Below are positions 1 through 8,978 of a stretch of DNA of 64,000 nucleotides, piece after piece. Positions within the stretch are counted from its first letter, which is position 1. Every line of letters starts with the position of its first letter. This DNA comes from Sphingopyxis sp. H073 (GTDB taxonomy: Bacteria; Pseudomonadota; Alphaproteobacteria; Sphingomonadales; Sphingomonadaceae): contig NZ_LNSG01000004.1 in NCBI RefSeq assembly GCF_001468395.1, positions 62,001 to 126,000 on the forward strand, given 5' to 3'. The notes below the pieces were generated by a model. The model did no database searches. It was not told the origin of the DNA and worked only from the letters and a program-made list of their open reading frames with translations. Position numbers and translations under genes: made by a program.

Positions 1-1940
1 TGGGCCAGCAGCTCCGTCACGGTTCCATTCTCAATCTTTGCGGTGCGATACTCGGGGACGAGCTTTTCCATCAGCGCGAGCGCCGCCCCAGCGTCCCCGG
101 CTTCAAGCCGGTCGTGCATCGCTGTCAGGACCGCCTCGAGCGCGGGCCAGGGCAACATCGTTTCGTGGGCGCGAATGATTCGCTCGTGGCCGGTCGGCTG
201 AGGATCGTCGCCGATCAGCAACTCCTCATACAATTTCTCGCCGGGACGAAGGCCAATTTCGACGATCTCGATGTCGCCGGCCGGGTTGTGCGCCGAACGT
301 TCGGTCAGACCGCAAAGCCGGATCATCGAGACCGCAAGATCATAGATGCGAACCGACTGCCCCATGTCGAGAACGAACACCTCGCCGCCCTTCGCCATCG
401 CGCCGGCCTGGATCACCAGCTGCGCCGCCTCGGGAATCGTCATGAAATAGCGCGTGATCCGCCTGTCGGTCAGCGTGATCGGACCGCCGGCGCGGATCTG
501 TTGTCGAAACAGCGGCACGACCGAACCGCTCGAACCCAGAACGTTGCCGAAGCGGACCATCGAAAACACGGTTGCCGAACCGGCGGCCGCGCGAGCCTGA
601 AGGACGAGTTCGCAAATGCGCTTCGACGACCCCATGACATTGGTCGGGCGCACCGCCTTGTCGGTGCTAACCAGAATGAAATGGGATACGCCCACAGCCT
701 CGGCCGCCAGAGCCGTGTGAAACGTACCGAAAACATTATTGCGCAGGCCGGAGATCGGATTCGCCTCGACCAGCGGAACATGCTTGTATGCTGCGGCGTG
801 AAAGGTGGTGTCAGGGCGATACTTTTCAAAGATGCGACGGATCGAGGCCCGATCGGACACGTCGCATAACTCAGGCACCACCTCCGAACCCAGCCCGCCA
901 CGAAAGGCCACCGACGAAAGCTCGCGCTCGATTTCATAGAGGCCAAGCTCGGATTGCTCGACCAGGATCAGCCGCGAGGGACGGCACGCCAATATTTGCC
1001 GGCACAATTCGCTACCGATCGATCCGCCAGCCCCCGTTACCAACACGACGCGGCCGGCAAGCGTCTTGCCCAGCAACAGTTCGTTCGGCGCAACGGGGTC
1101 GCGACCGAGCAATTCTTCGATCTGGATTTCGCGCAGATCGGAAATAGACACTTGGCCTTCGATGATGTTGCCGACGCTGGGCAATGAACGGACGGCGACT
1201 CCGCGCTCGGAAAGATCCTCGATGATCTGGCGGCGACGCGAGCGCGCGGCACTCGGAATCGCAAGCAGGACTTCGTCGATCCGATATTCATCGATCAGGG
1301 CAGGAAGATGCGCCGACTCATGGACTGGAATACCATCGAGCAGTTGTCCTCGCAGCCGGGGATCGTCGTCGATGAACGCGACTAGTTTCATCTGCGGTTC
1401 GTGACGAAGCGCCATCGCAAGCTGCTGCCCGGCCCGGCCCGCGCCATAGATGCAGATACCGTGCCGCTCGAACTGCTTATTTCCGGTATGCAAAAGGTCG
1501 ACCACAATGAAACGCAGCGCCAGACGGCTGAAGCACAGGAGTGCGAGGAAGGTCATCGGGTATAGCAGTCCCATCGTCCGCGGAATGCCGGGAAACGAGA
1601 CAAAGGACAGCATGATGACCATCGGCACCGTGAAGATCGCGCATGCGACGGCGAGGCTCATCATCGTACGGCCGCCCGAAAAACGGATCAGCGACGAATA
1701 GATATTGCGCGCCCAAGCGATTGGGAACCAGAAACTCGCCCCGAACGCGACGAGCATCCCGAAATAGGGGCCCCAGATGAACCACTTCCCGGTACGGAGC
1801 TGGAGCGCAATGATCGCTGCCACGACCAGCAGTCCGGCGTCGATGACCACCGCCATCCATCGCCGTTCAGACCGGGGCCGACCAGCAAGCCGGGTAATCG
1901 CTGCCAGCAGCATTTGCTCGCAACGCTCCAATATAGTCAC
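1..1940 (-). CDS. nucleoside-diphosphate-sugar epimerase/dehydratase, PglF/WbpM/CapD type (3' end outside window)
   Basis: Membrane-anchored NDP-sugar 4,6-dehydratase of the large SDR class, which makes deoxy-sugar precursors for surface polysaccharide or O-antigen. About 646 codons are visible, close to the usual 620-660, so only the extreme C-terminus is missing. Four hydrophobic segments lie at about residues 30-140. A first Rossmann domain has YGAGRAGQQLA near 165. The SDR domain starts with VTGAGGSIGSE near 302. The catalytic block STDKAVRPTNVMGSSKR near 430 has Met where ordinary SDRs have the Tyr of YxxxK, a WbpM-type trait. Start GTG at 1940 is chosen because GAGGAG sits 8 bases upstream; an in-frame ATG at 1913 is the alternative. 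The mannose genes beyond 2942 fit a polysaccharide locus. The family call is firm; the substrate is unknown. Confidence 0.93.
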   Translation of the reverse strand, partial: MTILERCEQMLLAAITRLAGRPRSERRWMAVVIDAGLLVVAAIIALQLRTGKWFIWGPYFGMLVAFGASFWFPIAWARNIYSSLIRFSGGRTMMSLAVACAIFTVPMVIMLSFVSFPGIPRTMGLLYPMTFLALLCFSRLALRFIVVDLLHTGNKQFERHGICIYGAGRAGQQLAMALRHEPQMKLVAFIDDDPRLRGQLLDGIPVHESAHLPALIDEYRIDEVLLAIPSAARSRRRQIIEDLSERGVAVRSLPSVGNIIEGQVSISDLREIQIEELLGRDPVAPNELLLGKTLAGRVVLVTGAGGSIGSELCRQILACRPSRLILVEQSELGLYEIERELSSVAFRGGLGSEVVPELCDVSDRASIRRIFEKYRPDTTFHAAAYKHVPLVEANPISGLRNNVFGTFHTALAAEAVGVSHFILVSTDKAVRPTNVMGSSKRICELVLQARAAAGSATVFSMVRFGNVLGSSGSVVPLFRQQIRAGGPITLTDRRITRYFMTIPEAAQLVIQAGAMAKGGEVFVLDMGQSVRIYDLAVSMIRLCGLTERSAHNPAGDIEIVEIGLRPGEKLYEELLIGDDPQPTGHERIIRAHETMLPWPALEAVLTAMHDRLEAGDAGAALALMEKLVPEYRTAKIENGTVTELLA

Positions 1941-2040
1941 CGCAATCTCCTCGCCGACGGATCGTCAGAGCGTGAAACACCGAAACGGGACCGGAGTTGC
2001 GCGCCGCCCCCGGGCGCGACGGGCGTCCCGCCGGGACGGT

Positions 2041-2805
2041 CTAGGTTGTCAGAAACCATTGTTGGTCTCCTTCGAGTCCGACCGCTGTGAGCCTTCCGGT
2101 ATAATAAGCGCCCGTGTCGATCCCCAACCGGTTGGGATGAAGATCGATCTCTTCCTTGATCGTATGGCCATGGATGACGAAAAATCCGTGGTCGCGGGCA
2201 TCGTCAAGAAAGGGCTGGCGGATCCAACGAAGGTCCGATGCCTTCTGATCCATCAGCGCGACGCCCGGTCGGATGCCCGCATGGACAAAAAGATAGTCGC
2301 CTTCGCGCACCCAGCTTTCGCCGGTTTCCAGGAATTGGCGATGCGAGGCGGGAACGAGGGCGGCCAAAGCGTCCGAAAGTTCGGCAAGGCTCATCCCCCG
2401 ATACGCGTCAGGCGCAACGCCATAGCTGAGGATAGTCTCCTCGCCGCCGATCCGGCAAAAAAATTTCAATGCCTCGGAATCGCCCGCCAGAACCTTTGCG
2501 AAGACTTCTTCGTGATTCCCCGTAAGCCAATGAAAATCAGTCCATTCCTTGCTCGCTTTAACTGCCGTGTCGAGAACCGCGGCAGACGAGGGACCGCGAT
2601 CGATCAGGTCGCCGAGCAGGATCAGAACCGTTTCCGCCGCCCCACGTGCGCGATCGTCGGCCCTTATCATATCGAGTAGCGCGACGAGCAGATCGTTCCG
2701 GCCGTGGATGTCGCCGACGGCGTATACGCGGCGCCCCGCTTCGACGCGGGGTCGCACCGCCGCAGCGGCCGGGGCACGTCGCCCAAAGAAATTTAAAAAA
2801 GACAT
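2041..2805 (-). CDS. metallophosphoesterase, serine/threonine phosphatase (PPP) family
   Basis: A soluble calcineurin-like phosphatase of about 254 residues. It carries the full metal-binding signature in order: GDIHG near residue 33, GDLIDRGP near 65, GNHE near 97 and a late HGHT near 218. This matches bacterial PrpA/ApaH-like PPP enzymes that dephosphorylate proteins or dinucleotides. The ATG at 2805 is preferred over an in-frame GTG at 2811; neither has a strong ribosome site, and the first bases of the gene are unusually A/T-rich. It is transcribed toward the sugar dehydratase, about 100 bases away, and divergently from the mannose isomerase. A role in controlling polysaccharide synthesis is only suggested by position. 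Confidence 0.85.
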   Translation of the reverse strand: MSFLNFFGRRAPAAAAVRPRVEAGRRVYAVGDIHGRNDLLVALLDMIRADDRARGAAETVLILLGDLIDRGPSSAAVLDTAVKASKEWTDFHWLTGNHEEVFAKVLAGDSEALKFFCRIGGEETILSYGVAPDAYRGMSLAELSDALAALVPASHRQFLETGESWVREGDYLFVHAGIRPGVALMDQKASDLRWIRQPFLDDARDHGFFVIHGHTIKEEIDLHPNRLGIDTGAYYTGRLTAVGLEGDQQWFLTT

Positions 2806-2867
2806 TTGCACTTAAGCACTAAAAAATTAAAGATTTTTCGGAAATTGGGCGCGACGGGGCGGTGATG

Positions 2868-2888
2868 GACCAATGTGTACCGTTGGTC
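2868..2888. promoter_or_regulatory. inverted repeat in the divergent phosphatase/manA promoter region
   Basis: GACCAA, nine bases, TTGGTC forms a perfect 6-base inverted repeat about 55 bases upstream of the mannose isomerase start. The region between the two divergent genes (2806-2941) is otherwise A/T-rich on the phosphatase side. A protein-binding site is plausible; no regulator can be named. Confidence 0.25.
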
Positions 2889-2941
2889 AAGGATTAGACC
2901 GCGTCTAGATACCCCCGTTACCGGACGAACAAGGGCAAGAA

Positions 2942-3748
2942 ATGCTGAGTCGCTTGCAGACCATCGTAGTAGAAAAACCATGGGGTCGCACCGACATTCC
3001 GAGCGAGTTTGGCGACTTCGGCGACAGGCGTATCGGCGAAATATGGTTCGCGCATCCGAACGGCGCTGCTGCGCCGATCATGGTCAAATTCCTCTTCACC
3101 TCCGAACGCCTGTCGATCCAGGTCCATCCCGGCGACGAGGCGGGGCGCGCCGCCGGCTATCCGCGCGGCAAGGAGGAGTGTTGGCTGGTACTTGAAGCCG
3201 ACGCCGGAGCGGAACTGGGGGTAGGACTTATCGGCGAAGCGACGCGAGACGTCCTCCGCAACGCCGCTATCGACGGGTCGATTGTCGACATGATCGACTG
3301 GCGACCGGCGCATGCTGACGATTTCGTCTATAATCGGGCAGGCACGATCCACGCCATCGGCGCGGGGCTGACGGTTGTCGAGGTGCAGCAGAACGTCGAT
3401 TGCACCTATCGGCTCTACGACTATGGTCGCCCGCGCGAACTGCATCTCGACGCGGGCCTCGCGGTGGCCGCGACCAGGCCACACGCCGATCCCCGCGACC
3501 GCCGCGTGGCTGCGACCGAGAATTGCCTGCTCGTGGATGGCCCGAGTTTCCGCCTGCTCCACCTGTCCGGCCCCGACGCTTCCGCCTTCCTGCCGCAGGA
3601 CATCGCGGACTTCACTTTCACTCCGCTGTCGCAAGGATGCAGCCTCGCCGGCGAAGATGTGCGGCTGGGCGAATGCGTCGCCACGGATCGTGCCGACCGG
3701 ATCGCACTTGCTCCCCGTGCACGTGCGCTGCTCAGTTGGCCCGTCTGA
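2942..3748 (+). CDS. manA: mannose-6-phosphate isomerase, class I (short form)
   Basis: Interconverts fructose-6-phosphate and mannose-6-phosphate, the entry to GDP-mannose. The 268-residue length matches the compact bacterial type I isomerase. Zinc-binding elements are visible: IQVHPGD near residue 60, the Glu of GKEECW near 78, and GTIHAIG near 135, all in a cupin fold. Start ATG at 2942 follows an AAGGGCAAG ribosome site. The guanylyltransferase begins 23 bases after its stop, so the two form one operon delivering GDP-mannose. Sphingomonad exopolysaccharides and colanic-acid-like polymers need this supply. Confidence 0.88.
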   Translation: MLSRLQTIVVEKPWGRTDIPSEFGDFGDRRIGEIWFAHPNGAAAPIMVKFLFTSERLSIQVHPGDEAGRAAGYPRGKEECWLVLEADAGAELGVGLIGEATRDVLRNAAIDGSIVDMIDWRPAHADDFVYNRAGTIHAIGAGLTVVEVQQNVDCTYRLYDYGRPRELHLDAGLAVAATRPHADPRDRRVAATENCLLVDGPSFRLLHLSGPDASAFLPQDIADFTFTPLSQGCSLAGEDVRLGECVATDRADRIALAPRARALLSWPV

Positions 3749-3771
3749 TCTCATCCCCAAAAGGTCCGGAA

Positions 3772-4851
3772 ATGAACATGATCGTCCCCGTCATCTTGTC
3801 CGGCGGTTCCGGCACACGCCTGTGGCCCGTATCGACCGGCACCGCGCCAAAGCAGTTCCAGCCGCTGACCGGGAAGGGGAGCATGTTCTTGCAAACCCTC
3901 GAACGCGCGGCCGATCGCGGACGCTTCGCCCCGCCGCTCGTGGTCTGTGGCCCGGCACACGTCGCGCATGTCGAAGCAGACCTCGCAGCGGCGGGCATCG
4001 CCGATGCGCGCATTATTATAGAACCGGCGGCGCGCAACACCGCCCCCGCGATCGCATTGGCGGCGCGTGTCGCACTTGCCGACGACCCTGCCGCAACGAT
4101 ACTCGTCATGCCCGCCGATCACGTCATGACCGACGTCCCCGCCTTCCTCGCCGCGATCGAAGCCGCACTTCCGGCAACCGACGCGGGCGCACTGGCGACG
4201 TTCGGCATAGCGCCGTCCCATCCGGAGACGGGCTATGGCTATATCGCGATGGGCGATCCGTTTCTCGGCGCGCCGGGCGTTTACCGAGTCCGGCGCTTCG
4301 TCGAAAAACCGCCCCGCGACAGGGCCGAGGCGATGCTGGCCGAGGGCGGTCATTATTGGAACGCGGGCATCTTCCTTATGCGTGCCGACCGCTTCCTAAC
4401 CGAACTCGAACGCCAACAACCCGCAATGGCCTCGTCCTGCGCAACCGCGGTTGCAAACTCGCGCGAGGATGGCGCGCGGTGCCATCCGGACGCCGAAGCC
4501 TTCCTTGCCAGCCCGTCGAACTCGGTCGACTATGCCGTGATGGAGGGCGCCGAACAGGTGGTGGTCGCTCCGGTTGATCCTGGCTGGTCCGACGTCGGCG
4601 GCTGGGCAGCACTGCACGAGCTTGGAGACAAGGACGAAAGCAACAACGTCCGGCTCGGCGATGTCATCGCGATCGACGCGAGGGGCAATTACCTCCGTGC
4701 CGACGGCGGCAAGCGCGTCGCCGTAGTCGGGGTCTCCGATCTGATCGTCGTCGCCCATGGCGAAGACATATTGATCATCCCGAAAGACCGCGCGCAGGAG
4801 GTCAAGGCGATCGTCGAATATCTGGCCGCGAACCCGCCGCCGACAGCCTGA
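3772..4851 (+). CDS. manC: mannose-1-phosphate guanylyltransferase
   Basis: Makes GDP-mannose from GTP and mannose-1-phosphate. The nucleotidyltransferase signature [13 protein letters not shown] lies at about residues 8-20 and FVEKP near 174. The 359-residue protein is the single-function type; it lacks the C-terminal isomerase domain of bifunctional AlgA, consistent with a separate manA just upstream. ATG at 3772 is chosen because the signature then begins 8 residues in; reading further upstream in frame would run back through manA. It is operonic with manA. Confidence 0.92.
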   Translation: MNMIVPVILSGGSGTRLWPVSTGTAPKQFQPLTGKGSMFLQTLERAADRGRFAPPLVVCGPAHVAHVEADLAAAGIADARIIIEPAARNTAPAIALAARVALADDPAATILVMPADHVMTDVPAFLAAIEAALPATDAGALATFGIAPSHPETGYGYIAMGDPFLGAPGVYRVRRFVEKPPRDRAEAMLAEGGHYWNAGIFLMRADRFLTELERQQPAMASSCATAVANSREDGARCHPDAEAFLASPSNSVDYAVMEGAEQVVVAPVDPGWSDVGGWAALHELGDKDESNNVRLGDVIAIDARGNYLRADGGKRVAVVGVSDLIVVAHGEDILIIPKDRAQEVKAIVEYLAANPPPTA

Positions 4852-4886
4852 CGTCACCTCCCGCAGGCGCGTCCCTTGCCCCTCCC

Positions 4887-4915
4887 CTTGCGGCGCACCG
4901 ACCCATCGCCCATAT
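4887..4915 (+). promoter_or_regulatory. candidate RpoH (sigma-32) heat-shock promoter for hslVU
   Basis: CTTG at 4887-4890, 18 bases, then CCCATAT at 4909-4915 match the sigma-32 pattern (CTTGAAA, 11-15 bases, CCCATNT). hslVU is a classic RpoH target, which supports the call. Transcription would start at about 4921-4922, immediately before the hslV ATG at 4923, and no Shine-Dalgarno sequence is visible. The message may therefore be leaderless. The position is read from sequence; activity is inferred. Confidence 0.5.
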
Positions 4916-4922
4916 CCGGCGC

Positions 4923-5489
4923 ATGACCAATCCCCATGCGCAAAGTGCCGCACCCTGGCACGGAACCACCATCCTTTCCGCCCGCAGTGCCGACAAGGTC
5001 GTCGTGATCGGCGACGGCCAGGTATCGATGGGCCAGACCGTGATGAAGCCGAACGCGAAGAAGGTGCGCCGCCTTCACGACGGCCGCGTCATCGGCGGTT
5101 TCGCGGGCGCGACCGCCGACGCCTTCACGCTCTTCGAACGGCTCGAGGCCAAGCTCGAACGTCACAACGGCCAGCTCCTCCGCGCCGCGGTCGAGCTGGC
5201 CAAGGACTGGCGCACCGACAAATATCTCCGCAATCTGGAGGCGATGATGATCGTCGCCGACAAGGAGGTGACGCTCGTCATCACCGGCAACGGCGACGTG
5301 CTCGAACCCAAGGGCGGGATCGCCGCGATCGGCTCGGGCGGCAATTTCGCCCTCTCCGCCGCGCGCGCGCTTGCCGACTATGAAAAAGATCCCGAGGTGC
5401 TGGCCCGGAAGGCGATGGAAGTCGCCGCCGACATCTGCGTCTATACCAACGACCAGTTCACCTCCGAAACCATCGAAATCCGGAAATAA
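4923..5489 (+). CDS. hslV: ATP-dependent protease subunit HslV
   Basis: Proteolytic dodecamer subunit of the HslVU (ClpYQ) complex, a cytoplasmic proteasome-like protease. The 188-residue protein has the mature N-terminal threonine in HGTTILSAR: residues before the TT at about 15-16 form a propeptide that must be removed to expose the Thr nucleophile. Such an N-terminal extension is usual in alphaproteobacteria, whereas the E. coli protein loses only Met. GDGQVSMG and the C-terminal YTNDQF...IEI block are typical. hslU follows after 2 bases. A heat-shock-like promoter lies directly upstream. Confidence 0.97.
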   Translation: MTNPHAQSAAPWHGTTILSARSADKVVVIGDGQVSMGQTVMKPNAKKVRRLHDGRVIGGFAGATADAFTLFERLEAKLERHNGQLLRAAVELAKDWRTDKYLRNLEAMMIVADKEVTLVITGNGDVLEPKGGIAAIGSGGNFALSAARALADYEKDPEVLARKAMEVAADICVYTNDQFTSETIEIRK

Positions 5490-5491
5490 AT

Positions 5492-6793
5492 ATGAACAAG
5501 GATCTGACTCCGAAGGCCATCGTGGCCGCCTTGGACACGCATATCATCGGCCAGGCCGCCGCCAAGCGAGCGGTTGCCGTCGCGCTTCGCAACCGCTGGC
5601 GCCGCCAGCAGCTCGCGCCTGACCTGCGCGACGAGGTGAGCCCCAAGAATATCCTGATGATCGGCCCCACGGGCTGCGGCAAGACCGAGATCTCGCGCCG
5701 CCTCGCGAAGCTCGCCGACGCGCCCTTCATCAAGGTCGAGGCGACCAAATTCACCGAGGTCGGCTATGTCGGCCGCGACGTCGAACAGATCGCCCGCGAC
5801 CTCGTCGAGGAAGCCGTCCGGCTCGAAAAGGACCGCCGCCGCGAGGCCGTGCGCGCCGCCGCCGAGGAGGCCGCGATGGAGCGGCTGCTCGATGCCCTCA
5901 CCGGCAAGGGCGCGAGCGAGGCGACGCGCGAAAGCTTCCGCCAGCGCTTCCGCGACGGGCATCTCGAACAGAGCGACGTCGAGATCGAGGTCAGCGACGC
6001 GCCGTCGATGCCGTTCGAACTCCCGGGGCAGCCGGGACAGGTCGGCATGATCAACCTCTCCGACATGCTCGGCAAGGCGCTTGGCGGCGGGCCGAAAAAG
6101 CGCCGCCGCATGAAGGCGATGGAGGCGTGGAAACGGCTGCTCGAAGAGGAGCAGGACAAGCGTCTCGACCAGGATGATGTCGCGCGCGTCGCGCTCGCCG
6201 ATGCCGAAGCGAACGGCATCGTCTTTCTCGACGAGATCGACAAGATCGCGGTCAGCGACGTGCGCGGCGGCTCGGTGAGCCGCGAGGGCGTCCAGCGCGA
6301 CCTCTTGCCGCTGATCGAAGGCACGACCGTCGCGACCAAATATGGCCCGATGAAGACCGACCATATCCTCTTCATCGCCTCGGGCGCGTTCCATGTCGCG
6401 AAGCCGAGCGACCTGCTCCCCGAACTGCAGGGCCGGCTGCCGATCCGCGTCGAGCTCGGCGCGCTGACCGAGGAGGATTTCGTCCGTATCTTGAGCGAAA
6501 CCAAGGCGGGCCTCCCCGAACAATATGCTGCGCTGCTCGGCACCGAGGGGGTGACGCTGAACTTCAAGCCCGAAGCGATCGCGCGCGTCGCCAGACTGGC
6601 CGCAGACGTGAACGAAAAGGTCGAGAATATCGGCGCGCGCCGCCTCCAGACGATCATGGAGCGGCTGGTCGAGGAAATCAGCTTTACCGCCGAGGACGCT
6701 CCCGGCACGACGCTCGACATCGACGCCGCCTATGTCGACAAGCAGCTCGCCGATGTGGTCGGCGACACCGACCTCAGCAAATATGTGCTGTAG
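5492..6793 (+). CDS. hslU: ATP-dependent protease ATPase subunit HslU
   Basis: AAA+ unfoldase that feeds substrates to HslV. At 433 residues it has the expected length. Walker [10 protein letters not shown] is near residue 57, the GYVGRDVE pore loop near 90, Walker [10 protein letters not shown] near 245, and sensor/arginine-finger region GARRLQT near 384. The C-terminus ends in DLSKYVL, the tail that docks into and activates HslV. It is cotranscribed with hslV (2-base gap). The palindromic repeat block begins 40 bases after the stop. Confidence 0.97.
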   Translation: MNKDLTPKAIVAALDTHIIGQAAAKRAVAVALRNRWRRQQLAPDLRDEVSPKNILMIGPTGCGKTEISRRLAKLADAPFIKVEATKFTEVGYVGRDVEQIARDLVEEAVRLEKDRRREAVRAAAEEAAMERLLDALTGKGASEATRESFRQRFRDGHLEQSDVEIEVSDAPSMPFELPGQPGQVGMINLSDMLGKALGGGPKKRRRMKAMEAWKRLLEEEQDKRLDQDDVARVALADAEANGIVFLDEIDKIAVSDVRGGSVSREGVQRDLLPLIEGTTVATKYGPMKTDHILFIASGAFHVAKPSDLLPELQGRLPIRVELGALTEEDFVRILSETKAGLPEQYAALLGTEGVTLNFKPEAIARVARLAADVNEKVENIGARRLQTIMERLVEEISFTAEDAPGTTLDIDAAYVDKQLADVVGDTDLSKYVL

Positions 6794-6832
6794 CGTGGGG
6801 TGACCGATTTCGGTCGGAAGCTGCCATAAGAT

Positions 6833-6973
6833 CCTCCCCATCGACTTGCGATGGGGAGGGGGACCGCCGCGAAGCGGTGGTGGAGGGGCGGCGAGCGTTA
6901 GCGAGCGCTGCGCGCTCGGCCCCTCCGTCAGCCCTGCGGGCTGCCACCTCCCCATCGCAAGTCGATGGGGAGG
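6833..6973. repeat. nested palindromic intergenic element
   Basis: Two 27-base arms, 6833-6859 and 6947-6973, are exact reverse complements of each other. Each arm is itself nearly palindromic (CCTCCCC ... GGGGAGG). Between them lies GAGGGGC...GCCCCTC material with smaller GCGAGCGTTAGCGAGCGC and GCCCTGCGGGC hairpins. A single strand could fold into a long cruciform of about 140 bases. No protein is encoded. It sits just after hslU and may also stop transcription. Similar GGGGAGG-flanked elements are common in sphingomonad intergenic DNA (general knowledge). Confidence 0.75.
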
Positions 6974-7061
6974 ACCATAACGTCCGCTCCCCACCCCATT
7001 TCGGCCGTCCGCCGCCAATCTGGCGGCGATGACCGGAATCGACCGGTTTCGGACATTCGTT

Positions 7062-7193
7062 CCTCCCTGTGCCGTGGGCATGGGGAGGTGGCAGCGCGAA
7101 GCGCTGACGGAGGGGCTTTTGCGCCGACGTCGCGGCCCCTCCACCACTCGCTTCGCGAGCGGTCCCCCTCCCCATGGCTACGCCACAGGGAGG
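7062..7193. repeat. second, diverged copy of the palindromic intergenic element
   Basis: Outer arms CCTCCCTGT (7062-7070) and ACAGGGAGG (7185-7193) are exact reverse complements. Inner CATGGGGAGG near 7079 pairs with CCTCCCCATG near 7167, and GAGGGGC pairs with GCCCCTC. The architecture and internal words (GGCAGCGCGAAGCGCTGACGG) match the element at 6833-6973, so the two are copies of one repeat family with diverged arms. Confidence 0.65.
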
Positions 7194-7206
7194 ATAATTC
7201 CCTCTT

Positions 7207-7280
7207 CGTCATCCCGGACTTGATCCGGGATCCATCCCCGCGTCGAAGTCGTGGACCCCGGAGCAAGTCCGGGGTGACGA
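7207..7280. repeat. CGTCATCCCGGACTTGATCC-type intergenic repeat
   Basis: A third palindromic repeat starts with CGTCATCCCGGA and ends with TCCGGGGTGACG. The same core word is found as a tight hairpin at 16789-16817. The 6794-7600 stretch holds this and the two larger repeats; the remaining 7281-7600 shows no convincing gene, only the ribosome site of the thiolase. Confidence 0.6.
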
Positions 7281-7600
7281 ATGTCTGGAAACCACCCCTT
7301 TCCGGACCTTCAACAAGCCATATCGATCTTCGCTGCCCTTCCCCAAACGCCATGCCCAAAAACCGCTTTCCTACAATATCCAGTCATGCTTCAAGCTGGC
7401 GGACGAACAGTCCCTTCCCGATCCGCCACGCCACCCATTCGTCCGCACCCCGCGCGGCACAGATTCGACGGGTTCGCCATTGGGCTGACCTTTCCTGAAC
7501 TTTGACGGGTCGGTGTCGGCGGCGTGATGCCCCTTTCGCAGATGCAGCATTTGGGTTAAACGCGCCGCCGATCCAGTTTTCCCCTACGGAGTCTCATGCC

Positions 7601-8788
7601 ATGACCGCCACCGATCCCGTCGTCTTCCTCTCCTATGCCCGCACCCCGATGGGCGGCATGCAGGGCGCCCTGTCGGACGCGAGCGCGACCGATCTCGGCG
7701 CCACCGCGGTCAAGGCGGCGGTCGAACGTGCTGGCGTCGCCGGCGACGATATCGAGCGCATCTATATGGGCTGCGTGCTTCCCGCCGGCCTCGGCCAGGC
7801 GCCGGCGCGTCAGGCCGCGATCAAGGCCGGCCTGCCGAAGTCGGTGCAGGCGACGACCGTGAACAAGGTCTGCGGCTCGGGCATGCAGACGGTGATCATG
7901 GGCGCCGAAGCGCTCGCCGCCGGCAGCGTCGATGTCGTCGTCGCGGGCGGCATGGAATCGATGACCAACGCTCCTTATTTGCTCAAGAAGCATCGCTCGG
8001 GCGCGCGCATCGGCCACGACACCGCCTATGACCATATGTTCCTCGACGGGCTGGAAGACGCCTATGAAGCCGGCCGCGCGATGGGTACCTTCGCGCAGGA
8101 TACCGCCGACGCCTATCAGCTCAGCCGCCAGGCGCAGGACGAATATACCCTCGAATCGTTGAGCCGCGCCAAGGCCGCGATTGCCGATGGCGCCTTCGCC
8201 GCCGAAATCGCACCGGTCACGATCGCCGGCCGCAAGGGCGACGTGATCGTCGACACCGACGAAGCCCCCGGCAAGGCGATGCCCGACAAGATCCCGACGC
8301 TGAAGCCCGCCTTCGCCAAGGACGGCACGATCACCGCCGCAACGAGCTCGTCGATTTCGGACGGCGCCGCAGCGGTGGTGCTGACGCGCCAGTCGGTCGC
8401 CGACGCCAAGGGCGCGAAGCCCGTCGCAAGGCTTGTGGCGCACGCCGCGCATGCGCAGGAACCGAAGGACTTCACCGTCGCACCGGTCGGCGCGATCAAC
8501 AAGCTGCTTGCCAAGGCGGGCTGGTCGATCGGCGACGTCGACCTGTTCGAGGTCAACGAAGCCTTCGCCTGCGTCGCGATGTTCGCGATGCACGACCTCG
8601 GCATCCCGCGCGAAAAGATCAACGTCCACGGCGGCGCGACCGCGCTCGGTCACCCGATCGGCGCCAGCGGCACGCGCATCATCACGACGCTGATCGCCGC
8701 GCTCCAGCGCCACGGCAAGACGCGCGGCATCGCGAGCCTCTGCATCGGCGGCGGCGAAGCGACGGCGGTGGCGGTCGAGCTGGTCTGA
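7601..8788 (+). CDS. acetyl-CoA C-acetyltransferase (thiolase)
   Basis: Condenses or cleaves acetyl-CoA/acetoacetyl-CoA in fatty-acid, ketone-body or PHB metabolism. The 395-residue protein has all thiolase signatures: nucleophilic Cys in NKVCGSGMQ near residue 89, GHPIGASGTR with the active-site His near 350, and CIGGGEA with the second Cys near 380. ATG at 7601 is chosen: GGAG lies 9 bases upstream and the protein then begins right before the first thiolase strand. It stands alone; a GCAA-loop hairpin follows the stop. Confidence 0.93.
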   Translation: MTATDPVVFLSYARTPMGGMQGALSDASATDLGATAVKAAVERAGVAGDDIERIYMGCVLPAGLGQAPARQAAIKAGLPKSVQATTVNKVCGSGMQTVIMGAEALAAGSVDVVVAGGMESMTNAPYLLKKHRSGARIGHDTAYDHMFLDGLEDAYEAGRAMGTFAQDTADAYQLSRQAQDEYTLESLSRAKAAIADGAFAAEIAPVTIAGRKGDVIVDTDEAPGKAMPDKIPTLKPAFAKDGTITAATSSSISDGAAAVVLTRQSVADAKGAKPVARLVAHAAHAQEPKDFTVAPVGAINKLLAKAGWSIGDVDLFEVNEAFACVAMFAMHDLGIPREKINVHGGATALGHPIGASGTRIITTLIAALQRHGKTRGIASLCIGGGEATAVAVELV

Positions 8789-8810
8789 ACCGCTTTCGGC
8801 GAAAGTTCCG

Positions 8811-8842
8811 GGGCGTCGTCGCAAGACGGCGCCCTTTCGTCG
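8811..8842 (+). terminator. rho-independent terminator of the thiolase gene
   Basis: GGGCGTCGTC (8811-8820), GCAA tetraloop, GACGGCGCCC (8825-8834) give a 10-pair stem with one G-T wobble, followed by a T-rich run (TTTCGTCGTTT). Confidence 0.55.
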
Positions 8843-8850
8843 TTTGGGGC

Positions 8851-8870
8851 GCGACAAATTGCGACACTAA
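8851..8870 (+). promoter_or_regulatory. tandem GCGACA repeat upstream of the RcnB-like gene
   Basis: GCGACAAATTGCGACACTAA contains GCGACA twice at exactly 10-base spacing, the one-turn direct-repeat geometry that OmpR-family regulators bind. It lies about 110 bases before the RcnB-like start. The same repeat, on the coding strand, occurs upstream of the EF-hand gene (32191-32210). That gene is followed by an OmpR-type regulator, which is the natural candidate. Confidence 0.45.
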
Positions 8871-8978
8871 TGACCTGAAAATAAACGCGTCATTCCGGTT
8901 TGGTTCAAACCGGCGCGCCTATTCCATGCTTGTCATCGGGCAGATCCCCTCCCCCTGACGATGCAAAGGAATGGCACA

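Noticed and set aside
5441..7147. 568-codon open frame antisense to hslU
   Set aside because: It is the complement of a certain gene in very GC-rich DNA; composition is Arg/Asp/Ala shadow-like, with no domain and no ribosome site.
6833..7280. CRISPR-like repeats
   Set aside because: The repeated words are palindromic intergenic elements of unequal length and spacing, with no constant-length spacers and no cas genes nearby.
6965..7600. ORFs in the repeat-rich gap after hslU
   Set aside because: They run through palindromic repeats, differ in every frame and carry no domain; such frames are a by-product of the repeats.
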